Below, piece by piece: positions 11,838 through 21,487 of a stretch of DNA of 64,000 bases. Below the pieces are notes generated by a model. That model made no database searches, was not told the DNA's origin, and saw only the letters and a list, made by a program, of their open reading frames with translations. The translations under genes were made by a program, and so were the position numbers. Source of the DNA: Bradyrhizobium arachidis (lineage in GTDB: Bacteria; Pseudomonadota; Alphaproteobacteria; Rhizobiales; Xanthobacteraceae); contig NZ_CP030050.1 of assembly GCF_015291705.1 (NCBI RefSeq), forward strand, positions 620,001 to 684,000, written 5' to 3'. Positions within the stretch are counted from its first letter, which is position 1; every line of letters starts with the position of its first letter.

Positions 11838-13352
11838 ATGACAGTTGTCCTTCCCACGCCAGCCCAGCTTCGCAGCGTCGCCGAGCAGTGCGGCCTTTCG
11901 CTGACCGACGACGACGTTGCCTCGTTTCGCGGCCTGATGCAGGGCTCGATCGAGGCCTACAATCTCGTTGCCGCGATGCCCGACGAATTGCCGGAGGTGA
12001 AGTACCCGCGCACGCCCGGATACAGGCCCTCAGCCGAGGAGAACCCTCGCAATGCCTGGTATCGCAAGTCGACCGTGAAGGGTGCCGCCAGCGGCAAGCT
12101 CAAGGGCAAGACCGTTGCCCTGAAGGACAACATCATGCTGGCCGGCGTTCCCATGACCAACGGCTCGTCGACGCTGGAGGGCTATGTGCCCGATTTCGAC
12201 GCCACCATCGTCACGCGCATGCTGGATGCCGGCGCCGAGATCAAGGGCAAGGTGCATTGCGAGCACTTCTGCCTGTCTGGCGGCAGCCACACCGGCTCCT
12301 ACGGGCCGGTGCATAATCCGCACAAGATGGGTTACTCGGCCGGCGGCTCGTCGTCGGGTTCGGGCGTCGTGGTCGCGCTCGGCGAGGTCGACATGGCGAT
12401 CGGCGGCGACCAGGGCGGTTCGATCCGCATGCCGTCCTCGTTCTGCGGCATCTACGGCATGAAACCGACCTGGGGTCTCGTGCCCTATACCGGGATCATG
12501 CCGATCGAGATCTATGTCGATCATACCGGCCCGATGACCGCAACAGTCGCGGACAACGCGCTGCTCCTCGAAGTGCTCGCCGGCGACGACGGCTACGATC
12601 CCCGCATCAAGGCGCCGAAGGTCGAGGAATACACCAAAGCACTCGGCCAGGGCGTCAAGGGCATGAAGATCGGCATCGTCAAGGAAGGCTTCGAGCAGCC
12701 GGTCGCAGAGGCCGCGGTGAATGAAAGCGTGCGCGAGGCGGCAAAACGCTTCAAGGATCTTGGCGCCAGCGTGGAGACGGTGTCGATCCCGATGCATCTG
12801 TTGGGCGGCGCGATCTGGACCCCCATCGGCACCGAGGGCCTGACCCAGACCATGATGTTCGGCGACGGCTACGGCCTCAGTCGCGGCGATCTCTATTCGA
12901 CCTCGCTGATGGATTTTCATCGCGGCTGGCGCCGGCAGGCGGACTCGCTGTCGGAGACGACGAAGCTGTTCATGATGCTCGGCACCTACATCAACAACAA
13001 TTTCGGCCCGCGCTTCTACGGCAAGGCGCTCAACATCTCCCGCCGGCTGACCGCCGCCTACGACAAGGCGTTCGGCGACTACGATCTGCTGCTGATGCCG
13101 ACCACGCCGATGAAGGCGACCAAGCTGCCGGAGCCCAATGCCAGCCGCGAGGACTACGTCGCGCGCGCGCTGGAGATGATCTCCAACACCGCGCCGTTCG
13201 ACATCACCCACCATCCCGCGATGTCGCTGCCCTGCGGCATGGTCGACGGCCTGCCGGTCGGGTTGATGCTGGTCGGCCGCATGTTCGAGGAATCCACCAT
13301 CTACCGCGCCGCCCATGCCTTCGAGCAGATCGGCGACTGGAAGAAGATGTGA
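11838..13352 (+). CDS. Amidase, amidase signature family
   Basis: 504 residues. The Ser-cisSer-Lys triad is visible: Lys96 in KTVALKDNIM, the cis-Ser in GYSAGGSSSGSG (about 171-173) and nucleophile Ser195 in GGDQGGSIRMPSSFCG. It hydrolyses a carboxylic amide to acid and ammonia; the substrate is unknown. The start at 11838 has AGGAG just upstream; the frame is open further back but without a ribosome site. It lies between the AmiC-like gene and the permease gene, so the importer probably brings in its amide substrate. Confidence 0.94.
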   Translation: MTVVLPTPAQLRSVAEQCGLSLTDDDVASFRGLMQGSIEAYNLVAAMPDELPEVKYPRTPGYRPSAEENPRNAWYRKSTVKGAASGKLKGKTVALKDNIMLAGVPMTNGSSTLEGYVPDFDATIVTRMLDAGAEIKGKVHCEHFCLSGGSHTGSYGPVHNPHKMGYSAGGSSSGSGVVVALGEVDMAIGGDQGGSIRMPSSFCGIYGMKPTWGLVPYTGIMPIEIYVDHTGPMTATVADNALLLEVLAGDDGYDPRIKAPKVEEYTKALGQGVKGMKIGIVKEGFEQPVAEAAVNESVREAAKRFKDLGASVETVSIPMHLLGGAIWTPIGTEGLTQTMMFGDGYGLSRGDLYSTSLMDFHRGWRRQADSLSETTKLFMMLGTYINNNFGPRFYGKALNISRRLTAAYDKAFGDYDLLLMPTTPMKATKLPEPNASREDYVARALEMISNTAPFDITHHPAMSLPCGMVDGLPVGLMLVGRMFEESTIYRAAHAFEQIGDWKKM

Positions 13353-13388
13353 GCAAGACGTTGACACTGGCGGACGGAACGGCACGGC

Positions 13389-14246
13389 ATGGCTAACGTG
13401 TTCGTCGCGGCGTTCGAAATCCTGAGCTTCGGCGCGATCATCGTTCTGATCGTGCTGGGGCTTGGGATCATCGCCAGCATGATGGGCATCTTCAACTTCG
13501 CGCAGGGCGAGTTCGTCCTGCTCGGGGCCTACATCACCTATCTCGCCTATGCCAAGGGCCTGCCGATCTGGGCGGGCATGGTCGCGGCGCCCTTTGTGGT
13601 CGGCGCGCTCGGTTTCGTGCTGGAGGCGCTGATCATCCGCCGCTTCTACGCCGCGCCGATCGTGGCGATGCTTGGCACCTACGCGCTCGGCCTGATCATC
13701 CGCGAGGCCGTGCGCGGCCTGATCGGCGGCTTCTACCTCACCGTCCCCGAGCCGATCGGCGGCTCGATCGATTTCGGCACGATCCATATCTCGGCCTGGC
13801 GCTTCACCATCATCGTCATCACGCTGCTGGTGATGGCGGGCTGCTATCTCCTGCTGTCGCGCACCAGCTTTGGCTTGCGCATGCGCGCGACGCTGGAAAA
13901 TCCGTCGCTGGCGCGGGCCTCCGGCATTTCCACGCCGCTGATGTACGGCGCCACGTTTGCCTTCGGCTCCGCGCTCGCCGGCCTCGCCGGCGCGCTGATC
14001 GTACCGGTGTTCAGCCTCTATGCCGATCTCGGCCTGCGCTTCCTGATCCAGGGCTTTGTCGCGGTGATGGTCGGCGGCGTCGGCTCCTTCATCGGGCCGG
14101 TTGCGGGTGCCGGTGTCATCGGCACGCTCAGCGCCGCGCTGCCATGGATCATGGCGCCCGTCGTCGCCGACGTCCTCGTCTTCGTTCTCGCCATTGTCTT
14201 CATCAAATTCCGGCCACAGGGCCTCATCGCTGGAAAAGGGGTTTAG
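13389..14246 (+). CDS. Branched-chain amino acid/urea-type ABC permease, LivH/UrtB-like
   Basis: 285 residues with about eight hydrophobic segments and the LivH family signatures GIFNFAQGEFVLLGAYI and GLRMRATLENPSLARASGI. It forms half of the inner-membrane channel of the importer with the LivM-like protein. It starts 36 bases after the amidase stop and is followed two bases later by the binding-protein gene, consistent with one operon. Confidence 0.93.
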   Translation: MANVFVAAFEILSFGAIIVLIVLGLGIIASMMGIFNFAQGEFVLLGAYITYLAYAKGLPIWAGMVAAPFVVGALGFVLEALIIRRFYAAPIVAMLGTYALGLIIREAVRGLIGGFYLTVPEPIGGSIDFGTIHISAWRFTIIVITLLVMAGCYLLLSRTSFGLRMRATLENPSLARASGISTPLMYGATFAFGSALAGLAGALIVPVFSLYADLGLRFLIQGFVAVMVGGVGSFIGPVAGAGVIGTLSAALPWIMAPVVADVLVFVLAIVFIKFRPQGLIAGKGV

Positions 14247-14248
14247 TC

Positions 14249-15466
14249 ATGTTTGCAGATCGCAATCTTACGCGCCGACGCTTTCTCTCCAATCTCGCCT
14301 TTACGACCGGTGCGGTCGCAACCGGTGTCGGGAGCTGGGTGATCCCGGCGCCCTGGGCCAATGCCGCGGAAGCCCCGATCAAGGTCGGTATTGCGACCGA
14401 TCTCACCGGCCCGATCGCCTATGCGGGCAACGCCGACGCCAACGTCGCGAAAATGGTGATCAAGGAGATCAACGCGGCCGGCGGCCTGCTCGGCCGTCCG
14501 CTTGAGCTCTACATCGAGGACACCGCCTCCAACGAATCCGTCGCCGTCGGCAACGTCCGCAAGCTGATCCAGCGCGACAAGGTCGACATGGTGCTGGGGG
14601 GCATCACCTCGTCGATGCGTAACGCGATCAAGGACCCGATCGTGGCACGCGGCAAGACGCTCTACATCTATCCGCAGCTCTACGAGGGCAAGGAGTGCAC
14701 CCCGTACCTGTTCTGCACCGGGCCGACGCCGGCGCAGCAATGCGACGAGTTCATCCCCTGGCTGATCAAGAACGGCGGCAAGAAATTCGCGCTGCCGAGC
14801 GCCAATTATGTCTGGCCGCACACGCTGAACGTTTATGCCCGCAAGGTGATTGAATCGAACGGCGGCGAGGTGGTGTTCGAGGAATACTATCCGCTCGACC
14901 AGGTCGATTTCTCCGCGACGGTCAACCGCATCATCTCCAACAAGGTCGATGTCGTCTTCAACACCGTGATTCCGCCGGGTGTCGGCCCCTTCTTCAAGCA
15001 GCTCTATGAGGCCGGCTTCCTCAAGAACGGCGGGCGCCTCGCCTGCGTCTATTATGACGAGAACACGCTCAACATCAATCAGGCCAGCGAGATCGAGGGC
15101 CTCGCGAGCTGTCTCGACTATTTCAAGGTGCTGACCAAGGAGAACCCGTTCGACGCCAAGATCCAGGCGGCCTATGAGAAGGATTTTCCGGGCAACTTCC
15201 TGTTCGCGGCCGGCAGCGCTGCGACCGGCACCTATCGTGGCCTGAAGCTGTGGGAAGCCGCGGTGAAGGAAGCCGGCAAGATCGACCGCGAGTCGGTCGC
15301 CGCCGCGCTCGATCACGCCAAGATCGCCGAAGGCCCCGGGGGGCCGGCCGAAATGGTGCCGGGCAAGCGGCACTGCAAGATGAAGATGTACACCGCGGTC
15401 GCCAAGGGCGGGAACTACGAGATCGTCGCGCGCAGCGAGGGTCTGGTCGATCCCAAGGAATGCTAA
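14249..15466 (+). CDS. Tat-exported ABC transporter substrate-binding protein
   Basis: 405 residues from ATG 14249, which begins right after the permease stop. A twin-arginine signal is clear: LTRRRFLSNLAFTTG, hydrophobic stretch, then likely cleavage after WANA. The mature part is a Peripla_BP_5 urea/amide binding protein (IKVGIATDLTGPIAYAG, RPLELYIEDTASN, ANYVWPHTLNVYARK). This is the transport receptor for the importer, and a distant relative of the signal-less protein at 10498. Confidence 0.94.
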   Translation: MFADRNLTRRRFLSNLAFTTGAVATGVGSWVIPAPWANAAEAPIKVGIATDLTGPIAYAGNADANVAKMVIKEINAAGGLLGRPLELYIEDTASNESVAVGNVRKLIQRDKVDMVLGGITSSMRNAIKDPIVARGKTLYIYPQLYEGKECTPYLFCTGPTPAQQCDEFIPWLIKNGGKKFALPSANYVWPHTLNVYARKVIESNGGEVVFEEYYPLDQVDFSATVNRIISNKVDVVFNTVIPPGVGPFFKQLYEAGFLKNGGRLACVYYDENTLNINQASEIEGLASCLDYFKVLTKENPFDAKIQAAYEKDFPGNFLFAAGSAATGTYRGLKLWEAAVKEAGKIDRESVAAALDHAKIAEGPGGPAEMVPGKRHCKMKMYTAVAKGGNYEIVARSEGLVDPKEC

Positions 15467-15472
15467 GATCGC

Positions 15473-16576
15473 ATGTCGAAGTCGATGGGCGCAGTGAAAC
15501 AGGCCATCCCCGCCGAGATCGGCGGGTATATGGACGTCGCAATGGGTAGCAGCGGAGCGGCGGTTGAGGCCGTATCGGGGCGAAAAGTGCTGCCGATCGT
15601 GGAGGGCGTGGTGCTCGTCGCCGCGCTGATCGCGCCGCTGGTGCTGCAGGACTACCTCACGGTGTTCGCGACGCGCGTGATCATCCTTGCACTGTTCGCG
15701 CTGTCGTTCGATCTGGTCTGGGGCTATGCCGGCATCATGAGCTTCGGCCAGGCCCTGTTCTTCGGCTCGGCCGGCTATGGCGTGGCGCTGCTGGCGCGCG
15801 ACCTCGACATCACCAACATCTTCCTGGTGCTGCCCGCGGGGACGTTGATCGGCCTCACCTTCGCACTGCTGCTCGGCGGCTTCCTGCTGCTGGGCAGGCA
15901 CCCCTCCAGCGTGATCTTCGTGTCGCTGGGCACGCTCACCGGCTCCTACGCCGCCGATCGCCTTGCGCGCGGCTGGTACTATCTCGGCGGCCAGAACGGC
16001 ATCCCCTCGATCGCGCCGATGTCGCTCGGTGGCTACGAGTTCACGGAGGGACCGGCGTTCTATTATCTCGTGCTCGGCATCCTCGTCGTCGTCTACCTGT
16101 TCTGCCGCTTCCTGGTGCGCTCGCAGTTTGGCCTCGCGCTCGCTGGCCTGCGCGAGAACGAGCAGCGCATTGCCTTCTTCGGCTACAAGGCGCAGCACCT
16201 GAAGGCCATCATCTTTGCGATCGGCGGCGCCATCGCAGGCCTCGCCGGCAGCCTCTATGCTTTCCACGAGGGCTTTGTCTGGCCTAACATGGTCGGCGTC
16301 GTCGTCTCCACGCAAGTGGTGCTCTACGTCCTGTTCGGCGGCTCCGGCACGCTGATCGGCGCCGTCATCGGCACTATCATCGTCGAGGGCGTCAGCTTCT
16401 GGCTCTCGGACAATTATCGCGACATCTGGCCGATCATTCTGGGCGTGTTGTTGCTGCTGGTGATCCTGTTCCGGCCGCTCGGTCTGATCAGCTTTGTGCT
16501 CGGCGAGCGCGAGCGGGTCGGCAGCTTTGGTGCCAAACCCAGGGCCCGCGCCAAGGAGAAGCGCAATGCTCCTTGA
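15473..16576 (+). CDS. Branched-chain amino acid/urea-type ABC permease, LivM/UrtC-like
   Basis: 367 residues, multi-spanning. Family motifs include LFALSFDLVWGYAGIMSFGQ and the loop GLALAGLRENEQRIAFFGY. It pairs with the LivH-like protein at 13389. ATG 15473 is used; ATG 15530 (MDVAMGSS) is a possible later start. Its 3' end overlaps the next gene by 11 bases, indicating translational coupling. Confidence 0.92.
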   Translation: MSKSMGAVKQAIPAEIGGYMDVAMGSSGAAVEAVSGRKVLPIVEGVVLVAALIAPLVLQDYLTVFATRVIILALFALSFDLVWGYAGIMSFGQALFFGSAGYGVALLARDLDITNIFLVLPAGTLIGLTFALLLGGFLLLGRHPSSVIFVSLGTLTGSYAADRLARGWYYLGGQNGIPSIAPMSLGGYEFTEGPAFYYLVLGILVVVYLFCRFLVRSQFGLALAGLRENEQRIAFFGYKAQHLKAIIFAIGGAIAGLAGSLYAFHEGFVWPNMVGVVVSTQVVLYVLFGGSGTLIGAVIGTIIVEGVSFWLSDNYRDIWPIILGVLLLLVILFRPLGLISFVLGERERVGSFGAKPRARAKEKRNAP

Positions 16577-17297
16577 AGCTGCCGGCATCAAGAAGGTCTT
16601 TGGCAAGCTCACGGCGCTCGACGGCGCCGCGCTCACCGTGGGGGAGAACGAGTTTCATGGTCTGATCGGCCCGAACGGTTCCGGCAAGAGCACGCTGATG
16701 AAGTGCATCGCCGGCGCGGAGGTGCCGACCCAGGGAAAAGTCTCCTTCGTCAACACCGACATCACCGCGTTCACGCCGACTGAGCGCGCCCGCGCTGGCA
16801 TGAGCCTGAAATTCCAGATTACCAGCGTGCTGCCCTCGCTGACCCTTTACGACAACATTCTGCTCGCGTTGCAGGCGCAGTCCTCGCTGTTCGACCTCGT
16901 GTTCTCGCGCACCCGCGGCGCGCTGCACGACCAGGTCATGACCATGCTGACGCAGTTTCGGCTTGCGAACCGCGCTTTCGATGCGGCAGCGGCCCTGTCG
17001 CACGGCCAGCAGCAATGGCTGGAGATCGCGATGGCGCTCGCGGGCAAGCCAAAGCTGCTGCTGCTCGACGAGCCGACCGGCGGCATGAGCCTCGAGGAGC
17101 GCCGTGTGACCGGCGAACTGCTCCAGCCGATCAAGAGGCATTGCTCGCTCGTCATCGTCGAGCACGATCTCGATTTCATCCGCGACATCTGCGATCGGCT
17201 GACCGTGCTCGACCAGGGCAAGGTGCTGGCGTCGGGCACCGTGTCCGAGATCCAGGCCAACCAATCCGTCCAGGAGATCTATCTGCGCCGTGCCTGA
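16566..17297 (+). CDS. ABC transporter ATP-binding protein, LivG/UrtD-like
   Basis: 243 residues. Walker A GPNGSGKSTLMK, signature LSHGQQQWLEIAMAL and Walker B KLLLLDEPTGGMS are present. The LSHGQ-QWLEI form is typical of urea-importer UrtD rather than of leucine-importer LivG (usually LSYGQ), supporting an amide/urea-like substrate. The start at 16566 (MLLEAAGIKK) overlaps the LivM-like gene. Confidence 0.94.
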   Translation: MLLEAAGIKKVFGKLTALDGAALTVGENEFHGLIGPNGSGKSTLMKCIAGAEVPTQGKVSFVNTDITAFTPTERARAGMSLKFQITSVLPSLTLYDNILLALQAQSSLFDLVFSRTRGALHDQVMTMLTQFRLANRAFDAAAALSHGQQQWLEIAMALAGKPKLLLLDEPTGGMSLEERRVTGELLQPIKRHCSLVIVEHDLDFIRDICDRLTVLDQGKVLASGTVSEIQANQSVQEIYLRRA

Positions 17298-17985
17298 ATT
17301 TTTGGACATCAAGCATCTCGATGCCGGCTACGGCCGCAGCCAGGTCCTGTTCGACGTCACCCTCGGCATCCCCTGGCGCGGCGGCGTCGCCGTGCTCGGC
17401 CGCAACGGCGCCGGCAAGACCACGTTGATGAAGACCATCGTCGGCGAGCTGCCGGCATGGAAGGGCGAGGTCGCTTTCGACGGCCGCGACATCAGCCGTC
17501 GCGCGACCCAGGAACGCGTGCGCGCCGGCATCGGCTATGTGCCGCAGGAGCATTCGGTGTTCGCGCGCCTGTCGGTGCGCGACAATCTCGCCGTCGGCTC
17601 GCTCGCGAAGAAGGATGCCAGCGCGGTCGACCGCGTGCTGACCATCTTCCCCAAGCTCGGCCAGCGCCTCGACCAGCCCGCCGGCACGCTCTCCGGCGGC
17701 GAACGCAAGATGCTCGCCATCGGCCGCGCGATGTTGGGTGATCCAAAGCTGTTGCTGCTCGACGAGCCGACCGAAGGCGTCTGGATCGGCGTGATCGAGG
17801 AGATCACCGAGCGCCTGATCGCGCTCGCGAAAGACATCGCCGTCATCATCGTCGAACAGCACCTCGACCTCGCGCTGCGCGTTGCCGACTACGCGTACGT
17901 GCTGGACCGCGGACGGGTCGCCCTGCAAGGCGAGGCAGGTGAGGTGAGGAGCAATCCGGAGCTGATGCGGTATCTGGCGCCGTAG
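17290..17985 (+). CDS. ABC transporter ATP-binding protein, LivF/UrtE-like
   Basis: 231 residues from GTG 17290, overlapping the previous gene by 8 bases. Walker A GRNGAGKTTLMK, signature LSGGERKMLAIGRAM and Walker B KLLLLDEPTEGVW are intact. The segment after Walker B (GVWIGVIEEITERL) resembles UrtE. It completes a five-gene importer (13389-17985). Confidence 0.94.
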   Translation: MPEFLDIKHLDAGYGRSQVLFDVTLGIPWRGGVAVLGRNGAGKTTLMKTIVGELPAWKGEVAFDGRDISRRATQERVRAGIGYVPQEHSVFARLSVRDNLAVGSLAKKDASAVDRVLTIFPKLGQRLDQPAGTLSGGERKMLAIGRAMLGDPKLLLLDEPTEGVWIGVIEEITERLIALAKDIAVIIVEQHLDLALRVADYAYVLDRGRVALQGEAGEVRSNPELMRYLAP

Positions 17986-18042
17986 GGGACGCGTCGCCCG
18001 TTCCGCAGCCGCATCTCGCCGCGGCACCTTGCCGGTCCCGTC

Positions 18043-18151
18043 GTCATCCTGAGGTGCGAGCGGAGCGAGCCTCGAAGGATGGGCGGCCCCCGCTGCCGCA
18101 GCCGGGCCGTCGCCCTTCGAGGCTCGCTGCGCGAGTGCCTCAGCGTGACGG
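18043..18151. repeat. Intergenic inverted repeat (type C copy)
   Basis: Ends GTCATCCTGAGGTGCGAGC and GCGAGTGCCTCAGCGTGACG are inverted relatives, with inner CCTCGAAGGATGG / CCCTTCGAGG. Related copies occur at 42690, 50110 and 50689. It lies between the convergent importer and L,D-transpeptidase genes. Confidence 0.75.
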
Positions 18152-18193
18152 TGAGAGATCGTCGGTCGACCAAGACCGGAAGAACGAGCGCCC

Positions 18194-19801
18194 TTACTTC
18201 ACCGCCCCAAAGCGGCTGTCGAATGAGTTCGATGACACCACGGGCGCTGCGCCGGCCATCTGCTCGCTCGCGCCATCGCTCACCGACGGCTTCAGCGTCG
18301 GGCGCGTCTGGGCGAGGCGCGTGTCGGGCTTCGGAGCCTCAGTGGGCTTGGCGGCGGCGACCGCCGGCTTCGGCACGTCCTTCGCGGCGTCCTTGGATTT
18401 GTCGTGGCCCGGCACGAAACGGGTCACTGCGGCCTTCAGCCGGGATGCTGCGGTCGGCGGCGTCGTGGACGTGGTAGCCGGAGCGGCGGACGCGGTGGCT
18501 TGCGGCGGAGGCGTCGTCGTCGCCGTGGTGTCGGCGGTGCCGAGGCCCATCTTGCGGCCGAGATTCGAGAAGAAGCCGCCTTGGGATTTCTCCTGGGACT
18601 TTTCGGCAGGCTGAGCTGCAGCAACGCGGGTGTTGGTCGCAGGTGCGCTGACGGCGACGACCGGCTCCTGGCTCGCGGGCGCGGTGGCGACGGCATCGAG
18701 ATTGGGCTTGGGCGGATTGACGTGCCCGGGGATCGTGCCCGGCGCCTTGGCCATCGCCAGCATTTCCAGGGTCGAGCCTTCGGCGCTTTCGGACAGGCCG
18801 GTCGATCCCTCCGGAATCTTGGAGGCGAAGATCTTGTTCATGCCGCCGTCGATGCCGGTGTTCATGCGCGCCACCGGCGTGCCCTTGGCGACGAGTTTCG
18901 CGTAGGCGGCCTCGTCCTGCTGCTGCTTCTCGCGCACAGCGCTGGCGATGTCCTCGGGGATCACATAGGCCGGGCATTTTGCCGAGGCGTCGAACACCGG
19001 ATCGCGCTTGGCGTCGGCCGGCTTGGCCGCGTCGAACACGTACCTCTTCTCGCAGAAATCGACCTTCGGCTCCTGCCGCGTCACCTCGAAATGATCATAG
19101 CCTTCCTTGATCATCTTCCAGAAGGCCATGTTCGGATTGTTCCGGTGCTTGGCCATGTTCACCGGCGTCATCTTGAACGGATAGGCCTGCAGCTGGAACG
19201 CCTTCTGGCCGCCGAAGAAGGATTCGCGGCCGAGCGAATAGATCTCGGCGATCTGCTCGTCGGTCATCGCGTAGCAGCCGCGCGAGGAGCAATCGCCATG
19301 CACCATCAGCTGCGAGCCGCTGCGGCCCAAAGCCTTGTCGAACGCATTCGGGTAACCCGTGTTGAACGACAGGTAGTACGCCGATTGCGGATTCATCTGG
19401 CTCGGATTGATCGAATAGAATCCTTCCGGCGCTTGGCGGTCGCCTTCGCGCACCTTGGGGCCGAGATCGCCCGACCAGCGGCAGATCGGATAGGTCTTGA
19501 GCAGCGCGAACTGGCCGTTGCGGGTCTGCTTCCAGACCTCGAGCTCGGCCTCCTGCTTGAACAGGCGCACCAGGATCGGCGATTGCAGATCCATGTTCTT
19601 CTCGACCATCGCGGCGAGAAGCTTTGGCGGCACCGGCTGATTGGCCTTGGCATTGGTCGCGAGCGAGACCTGGTCGGTATCGCAGCCGGCCAGCAGGACA
19701 CTAGCCGTCATCAGCGCAACCGAAGCCAAGAGCGCGCGAGCAAGCGAACGAGAAATCAAGATGGACCCCACACCGTGCCGGGCAGAGAGCGCGAACCCCA
19801 C
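18194..19801 (-). CDS. L,D-transpeptidase (YkuD) lipoprotein
   Basis: 535 residues. A lipoprotein signal ends at lipobox LLAGC (about residue 40). The YkuD catalytic motif is MVHGDCSSRGCYAMTD near residue 164, with catalytic Cys in SRGC. These enzymes make 3-3 peptidoglycan crosslinks or tether proteins to the wall. The last 200 residues are Pro/Ala/Thr-rich and low complexity. The given start is GTG 19801; a TTG at 19759 (giving MISRSLARALLAS) makes a more standard signal peptide and may be the real start. Confidence 0.9.
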   Translation of the reverse strand: MGFALSARHGVGSILISRSLARALLASVALMTASVLLAGCDTDQVSLATNAKANQPVPPKLLAAMVEKNMDLQSPILVRLFKQEAELEVWKQTRNGQFALLKTYPICRWSGDLGPKVREGDRQAPEGFYSINPSQMNPQSAYYLSFNTGYPNAFDKALGRSGSQLMVHGDCSSRGCYAMTDEQIAEIYSLGRESFFGGQKAFQLQAYPFKMTPVNMAKHRNNPNMAFWKMIKEGYDHFEVTRQEPKVDFCEKRYVFDAAKPADAKRDPVFDASAKCPAYVIPEDIASAVREKQQQDEAAYAKLVAKGTPVARMNTGIDGGMNKIFASKIPEGSTGLSESAEGSTLEMLAMAKAPGTIPGHVNPPKPNLDAVATAPASQEPVVAVSAPATNTRVAAAQPAEKSQEKSQGGFFSNLGRKMGLGTADTTATTTPPPQATASAAPATTSTTPPTAASRLKAAVTRFVPGHDKSKDAAKDVPKPAVAAAKPTEAPKPDTRLAQTRPTLKPSVSDGASEQMAGAAPVVSSNSFDSRFGAVK

Positions 19802-20202
19802 TACGTTTGGCGCGTGACCTGACCGGAAACCGACCCGCCGTGACGGGCTCGTTCAGACCACGCTCCAGCGCTTATGCCCTGAAGCCATTGATTAAAATTC
19901 TAACCTCTGGGTCATGTGGTCGCAACCCGAGCAGGGATCACGAGGGCGTTGGCCCAGTGGCATGGTCAACAGAGACTAAATGGACGCAACTTTGGGCCGT
20001 ACTTGGGCCTTTCGGCCAAAACGGTACAGAGATCGCCGATTTGGGCAAAAAAAGGGTTAACGCGGGGTTACCGGGGGCGGCTGGGGAGGTCCCGTAGGGT
20101 GGGCAAAGGCGCGAAGCGCCGTGCCCACGAGCTGTTCGTACGATGGGGAATGGTGGGGCACGCTTCGCTTTGCCCACCCTACGGCACCGAATCTAACCCG
20201 AA
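19802..20202. other. Gene-free spacer with one palindromic repeat
   Basis: The first 290 bases show no gene. At about 20093-20186 lies an inverted repeat whose ends are CGTAGGGTGGGCAAAGGCG and GCTTTGCCCACCCTACGG, a form common between genes in Bradyrhizobium. Confidence 0.6.
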
Positions 20203-21165
20203 TCAGCCCAGTTTCCGGCCGATATCGAGGAATTTCTGCCGCCGCTGCTTGCGGATGGCATCGCCGTCCATGCTGCGCAGTTCGTCGAACGCCTTGGCGA
20301 TGGCCTCGCCCGTGGTGGCGATCATGGCGGCGGCGTCGCGATGGGCGCCGCCGACCGGCTCCTTCAGGATCTGGTCGATCACCCCGAAGCGGAGCATGTC
20401 CTGGGCGGTGATCTTCATGTTGTTGGCGGCTTCCTGCGCCTTGGTGCCGTCACGCCAGAGGATGGAGGAGGCGGCCTCCGGCGAGATCACGCTGTAGATC
20501 GCGTGCTCCAGCATCAACACCTTGTTGGCGGTGGTGATGGCGATGGCGCCGCCCGACATGCCCTCGCCGGTGATGATGGCGACGTTCGGCACGGTCAGCG
20601 CGAGGCACGCATCGGTCGAGCGTGCGATCGCCTCGGCCTGTCCCCGCTCTTCGGCGCCGATGCCGGGATAGGCGCCGGCGGAATCGGCGAGCGACAGCAC
20701 GGGCAGGCCGAACCGCTCGGCCATCTCCATCAGCCGCACGCATTTGCGATAGCCCTCGGGCCGCGCCATGCCGAAATTGTGCCGGATGCGGCTGTCGGTG
20801 GAATCGCCCTTTTCCTGGCCCATGACGCAGATCGGCTCGCCGCGGAAACGGCCGAAGCCGGCGACCAGCGCCTCGTCCTCGCCGAACTTGCGGTCGCCGG
20901 CGAGCGGAGTGAATTCGGTGATCAGGCCCTTGATGAAGTCGTTGAAATGCGGCCGCTGCGGATGCCGCGCGACCAGCGTCTTCTGCCACGGCGTCAGGTT
21001 CAGATAGAGGTCGGCCAGCGCCTGCGCCGCCTTGTCCTCGATCCGCCCGATCTCCTCGGCGATATCGGTGCCGGAGGCCGCCAGCGTCCGGAGCTCGTCG
21101 ACCTTGGAGTCGAGCTCGGCGACGGGCTTTTCGAAGTCGAGATAGCTGCGCATCTGGTCTGGCAT
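20203..21165 (-). CDS. accA: Acetyl-CoA carboxylase carboxyltransferase subunit alpha
   Basis: 320 residues, the usual AccA length. It carries the carboxyltransferase motifs RNFGMARPEGYRKCVRLM and GAYPGIGAEERGQAEAI and the GEGMSGGAIAI oxyanion stretch. With AccD it moves carboxyl from biotin to acetyl-CoA, the first step of fatty acid synthesis. The frame is open to 21432, but the conserved protein begins MPDQMRSYLDFEKPV, giving start 21165. Confidence 0.97.
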   Translation of the reverse strand: MPDQMRSYLDFEKPVAELDSKVDELRTLAASGTDIAEEIGRIEDKAAQALADLYLNLTPWQKTLVARHPQRPHFNDFIKGLITEFTPLAGDRKFGEDEALVAGFGRFRGEPICVMGQEKGDSTDSRIRHNFGMARPEGYRKCVRLMEMAERFGLPVLSLADSAGAYPGIGAEERGQAEAIARSTDACLALTVPNVAIITGEGMSGGAIAITTANKVLMLEHAIYSVISPEAASSILWRDGTKAQEAANNMKITAQDMLRFGVIDQILKEPVGGAHRDAAAMIATTGEAIAKAFDELRSMDGDAIRKQRRQKFLDIGRKLG

Positions 21166-21344
21166 CAACTCAATATAGGAAGGATCGGGCGAGGCGGCGA
21201 AGCGGATTTCGGCTCGATGAGAGAAGTGTAGCTTCTTCAAGGGCTTGACCTGTGCGCTGTCGGAAGCGCGGCAGTTCACTCGAAAGGCCCCGGCTCTTTC
21301 TGCGGAGATGTGGCCGAAGTCAAGGCGGTTTCGCTCCCTCCGTT

Positions 21345-21487
21345 GTCGTCCCCGCGAACGCGGGGACCCATAACCACAGGGAGAAATTTGGCGAAGATTG
21401 GCAGTGAACTGATCTTCCCGCGGTACCAACACCGCCCGTTACAGATAGATCACGCGGTATGGGTCCCTGCTTTCGCAGGGACGACAG
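21345..21487. repeat. Long intergenic inverted repeat (type B copy 2)
   Basis: Inverted ends GTCGTCCCCGCGAACGCGGG and CTGCTTTCGCAGGGACGAC, with conserved inner words TTTGGCGAAGATT and AGATCACGCGGTATGGG. It separates accA from xerD. Confidence 0.8.

Noticed and set aside
12030..13787. 585-residue open frame opposite the amidase and LivH-like genes
   Set aside because: Overlaps two well-supported genes on the other strand and shows shadow composition.
14243..16636. 797-residue open frame on the minus strand
   Set aside because: It lies entirely opposite the importer genes, has the His/Asp/Arg/Gly composition of antisense GC-rich DNA and no ribosome site or recognisable domain.
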